A model generated the notes under the pieces. That model made no database searches. It had not been told where the DNA came from and saw only the letters and a list, made by a program, of their open reading frames with translations. The position numbers were made by a program, and so were the translations under genes. DNA of 64,000 nt from Orrella dioscoreae (GTDB lineage: Bacteria > Pseudomonadota > Gammaproteobacteria > Burkholderiales > Burkholderiaceae_B). How positions within the stretch are numbered: position 1 is the first letter of the stretch; the number at the start of each line of letters is the position of its first letter. Positions 61,837 to 64,000 of this stretch are shown here, piece by piece. The stretch covers positions 992,001 to 1,056,000 of the forward strand of contig NZ_LT907988.1 of the NCBI RefSeq assembly GCF_900089455.2, read 5' to 3'.

Positions 61837-63705
61837 ATGTCTTCCACCTATCAACCCCTGCAGCCCGCGATACTGGTGCGCAACGCGCAGGGCCTGCCGT
61901 GCAGTCCGCGCTATGACGATGTCTATCATCCCGCCCCGGGCGATGGCATCGCGCAGTCGCGCCGAGTCTTCCTGGCGGGCAACGGGCTGCCTGGCCGCTG
62001 GGCGGGGCGCGAGACCTTCACCGTCTGCGAAACCGGCTTCGGGCTGGGGCTGAATTTCCTGGCGCTGTGGCAGGCGTGGCGCGACGATCCGGCGCGGCCG
62101 CGCCGGCTGCACATGCTGTCGGTCGAGGCGCATCCCTTCAGCCGCGACGACCTGGCCACGTTGCTGCGCGAGTGCGTGCCCGACGACCTGCAGTCCTGCG
62201 CGCAGGCGCTGCTGGCGCAATGGCCGCCTTTGCTGCCCGGCCTGCACCGCCTCGAGTTCGAGGGCGGCAATGTGACCTTGACCCTGGGCCTGGGCCTGGC
62301 GGAAAGCGTCGTGCCGCAATGGGACGCGCGGGCGGACGCTTACTTCCTGGATGGATTCGCCCCGGCAGGCAATCCGCAGATGTGGACGCCCGCCTTGCTG
62401 CGGGCGCTGTCCGACCTGTCCGCGCCGGACGCCACGCTGGCCACCTGGTGTTCCGTGGGGGCGGTACGGCGAGCCCTGGACGAGGTCGGGTTTGCCGTCA
62501 CGCGCCGGGAAGGCGAGGCAGGCAAGCGCCACGTGACGGTTGGCGTGCGCAAGCCCGAGGCGGGTGCCGGCGCGCGGGCGCAGGCCGTGTTCGCGGGGGC
62601 GCACGAGGCCATCATCGTGGGGGGCGGCCCCGCCGGCGCGGGCGTGGCGCAGTCGCTGGCCCTGCGCGGCTGGCGCGTGACCGTGGTGGACGAAGCCGCC
62701 GCGGCGGCGGGAATGACGCATGCGGGCCACCTGGCCGCGGCATGCACGCCGCTGATCGCGCGCGACGACAACCTGCGCGCCCGCCTGTCGCGCGCCGGCA
62801 GCCGGCGCGCATTGGCACGCTGGCAGGACCTGCCCGAAACCGGGGCGCCGCGGGTGTGCGGCACCGTGCAGCTGGCGCGCGATGCGGGCCGGGCCGCGGA
62901 CCTGGCGGGCACCTTGGCGGTGCTGGCCTTCCCGTCATCCTGGGTGCGGGCCGTGTCCCAGGAGGAGGCCGGCGCGTTGGCGGGCGTGCCGGTGCGCCGC
63001 GGGGGCATTTTCTTCGCCGAAGGCATGCTGGTGCGTCCTCAGGGGCTGGTGGCGGGGCTGCTGGCCACGCCGGGGGTGCGCCGCCTGGCCGCGCGCGTGG
63101 CGCGGGTGACGCGATCCGGGCCGCAGTGGCGGGTCAGTGACGAAACCGGCCAGGTCCTGGCCGAGGCGCCCGTGCTGGTGCTGGCCAACGCCGCGGCAGC
63201 GCCCGCCTTGCTGCGTACCGTCACGGGCAATGAGGCCGCCTGGCCCAGTCTTGCCGGCATGCACCGCCTGGCAGGCGAGGTGGCGCACGTGCCGGCCGAC
63301 GCGCTGGCAGGCGGGCCGCGTTGCGTGGTGGGAGGCGAAGGTTATCTGCTGCCCGGGGTCGACGGCCTGTGCGTGGCGGGCAGTACCTACGTACACGGCG
63401 CCGAGCGCGCCGAGCGCTCGCCCGAGGGGCGGGACACGGCCATCGGCAAGGCGCTGGGACTGGTGGACCTGCCTCTTGCCGGGGATCCGGGCGCGGGCGG
63501 CTGGGCCGGCTGGCGCGCGGTGCTGCCCGGACGCCTGCCCGCCATCGGCGAGGTGCCGGGCGCGGCGGGGCTCTGGCTGGCGACGGGTTACGCCTCGCGG
63601 GGATTCTGCTGGTCGGCGCTGGCGGGCGACCTGGTCGGCGCCCGCTTGATGGGGGAACCCATCCCCCTGGAACGGGACCTGCAGGCGGCGCTGGGCCCAC
63701 GCTGA
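61837..63705 (+). CDS. mnmC: Bifunctional tRNA 5-methylaminomethyl-2-thiouridine enzyme MnmC
   Basis: A 622-residue two-domain enzyme. The N-terminal SAM methyltransferase half (about 1-240) has [18 protein letters not shown] and [18 protein letters not shown]; the C-terminal FAD oxidoreductase half begins with [11 protein letters not shown] (GGGPAGAG 262-269) and ends with [15 protein letters not shown]. It removes carboxymethyl from cmnm5U34 and then methylates nm5U34 in tRNAs for Lys, Glu and Gln. The ATG at 61837 gives a start [11 protein letters not shown]; an in-frame ATG 17 codons earlier cannot be excluded. Confidence 0.94.
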   Translation: MSSTYQPLQPAILVRNAQGLPCSPRYDDVYHPAPGDGIAQSRRVFLAGNGLPGRWAGRETFTVCETGFGLGLNFLALWQAWRDDPARPRRLHMLSVEAHPFSRDDLATLLRECVPDDLQSCAQALLAQWPPLLPGLHRLEFEGGNVTLTLGLGLAESVVPQWDARADAYFLDGFAPAGNPQMWTPALLRALSDLSAPDATLATWCSVGAVRRALDEVGFAVTRREGEAGKRHVTVGVRKPEAGAGARAQAVFAGAHEAIIVGGGPAGAGVAQSLALRGWRVTVVDEAAAAAGMTHAGHLAAACTPLIARDDNLRARLSRAGSRRALARWQDLPETGAPRVCGTVQLARDAGRAADLAGTLAVLAFPSSWVRAVSQEEAGALAGVPVRRGGIFFAEGMLVRPQGLVAGLLATPGVRRLAARVARVTRSGPQWRVSDETGQVLAEAPVLVLANAAAAPALLRTVTGNEAAWPSLAGMHRLAGEVAHVPADALAGGPRCVVGGEGYLLPGVDGLCVAGSTYVHGAERAERSPEGRDTAIGKALGLVDLPLAGDPGAGGWAGWRAVLPGRLPAIGEVPGAAGLWLATGYASRGFCWSALAGDLVGARLMGEPIPLERDLQAALGPR

Positions 63706-63752
63706 CGGGCCGCTGAACGGGGCTTGCGGGCGGGTTTTGCCGTCTGCGTGAT

Positions 63753-63779
63753 GCCCCCTCCGAGGGGGCGAGTTTATTT
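63753..63779 (+). terminator. Terminator of mnmC
   Basis: A perfect GCCCCCT / AGGGGGC stem with a CCG loop is followed by GAGTTTATTT, 47 bases past the mnmC stop. Confidence 0.7.
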
Positions 63780-63923
63780 CGCGCGGCAAATCCGTCAAAA
63801 TACTGTCTTTTGATGCTATTTGGCTTGGGGCGCGCGTCCTGGCCTGCCGTCGGCACCGTCTTCGTCGACGTTGCGGATCGCGGCAGGTTGGTCGACGATC
63901 GCGCACGAGCCGGGGGATTCCCA

Positions 63924-64000
63924 GTGCTGTCCACGTCCGATTCTGATCGCGCGAACCACCTAGAAAACCTCGACCTCAAACAGTCGCGTTCGACGCGGCT
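63924..64000 (+). CDS. Possible start of a further gene (5' end only)
   Basis: A frame that is open to the end of the window can start at GTG 63924, with a GGGGGA ribosome-like site 7 bases upstream, giving MLSTSDSDRANHLENLDL and then KQSRSTRL. The same frame is open from ATG 63813, but the codons before 63924 look less gene-like. The upstream region 63780-63812 is AT-rich (CAAATCCGTCAAAATACTG) and could hold a promoter. No family is recognised from 25 residues. Confidence 0.35.
   Translation, partial: MLSTSDSDRANHLENLDLKQSRSTR

Overview
The window is a dense, GC-rich chromosomal segment from a betaproteobacterium of the family Alcaligenaceae, most likely Bordetella or a close relative such as Achromobacter. 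The evidence is the 16S rRNA sequence, a single-polypeptide MurE-MurF fusion in the dcw cluster (documented in Bordetella), Bug/TctAB-type transport genes, and the gene order around zapA-6S RNA and rnpB-mraZ. No prophage, insertion sequence, CRISPR array or integrase was found. Most of the window is core genome.

Layout. 1-6444: the tail of a 2-hydroxyacid dehydrogenase gene, then a leftward set: a LysR regulator, a small MscS channel, a 3-hydroxyisobutyrate dehydrogenase-like reductase, a gamma-glutamyltransferase-family protein, and the TctA/TctB membrane parts of a tripartite tricarboxylate transporter without an adjacent receptor gene. 6793-12204: a ZapB-like coiled-coil gene, zapA, 6S RNA, a SIMPL-domain protein, lgt, ilvD, a small cytochrome c and msrA. 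12205-18384: a complete rRNA operon (leader with repeated promoter-like modules, 16S, tRNA-Ile, tRNA-Ala, 23S, 5S, terminator). 18534-23837: a small membrane protein, a SWIB protein, an M20 amidohydrolase, pyrC and uup. 23942-24333: RNase P RNA.

24714-43112 is the division and cell wall (dcw) cluster, in the order mraZ, rsmH, ftsL, ftsI, murEF, mraY, murD, ftsW, murG, murC, ddl, ftsQ, ftsA, ftsZ, lpxC. Seven of its junctions are 4-nt stop/start overlaps. A 10-bp phased set of GTGGG-like boxes in front of mraZ looks like the MraZ autoregulatory operator. The products make lipid II precursors, flip or polymerise them at the septum and build the Z ring. lpxC starts lipid A synthesis. After it come a small lipoprotein, dciA, an M23 peptidase and secA.

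48151-63705 is largely acyl-CoA metabolism: an MDR oxidoreductase, a PaaI-type thioesterase and an acyl-CoA ligase in a row; a YciA-type thioesterase with mgtE; a leftward bug-caiB-hpcH module facing a LysR gene (a candidate pathway for uptake, CoA activation and cleavage of a dicarboxylate); an M20 amidohydrolase; fadD; suhB; and mnmC. The last 80 bases may hold the start of another gene.

No clearly undescribed system is demonstrated. The most interesting items are the MurE-MurF fusion, the MraZ operator array, the bug-caiB-hpcH-lysR module with an internal hairpin, a codon-usage anomaly inside rsmH, the repeated modules of the rRNA promoter region, and several strong unexplained dyads, notably between ftsZ and lpxC. 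Everything here comes from reading the sequence; no database search was run.
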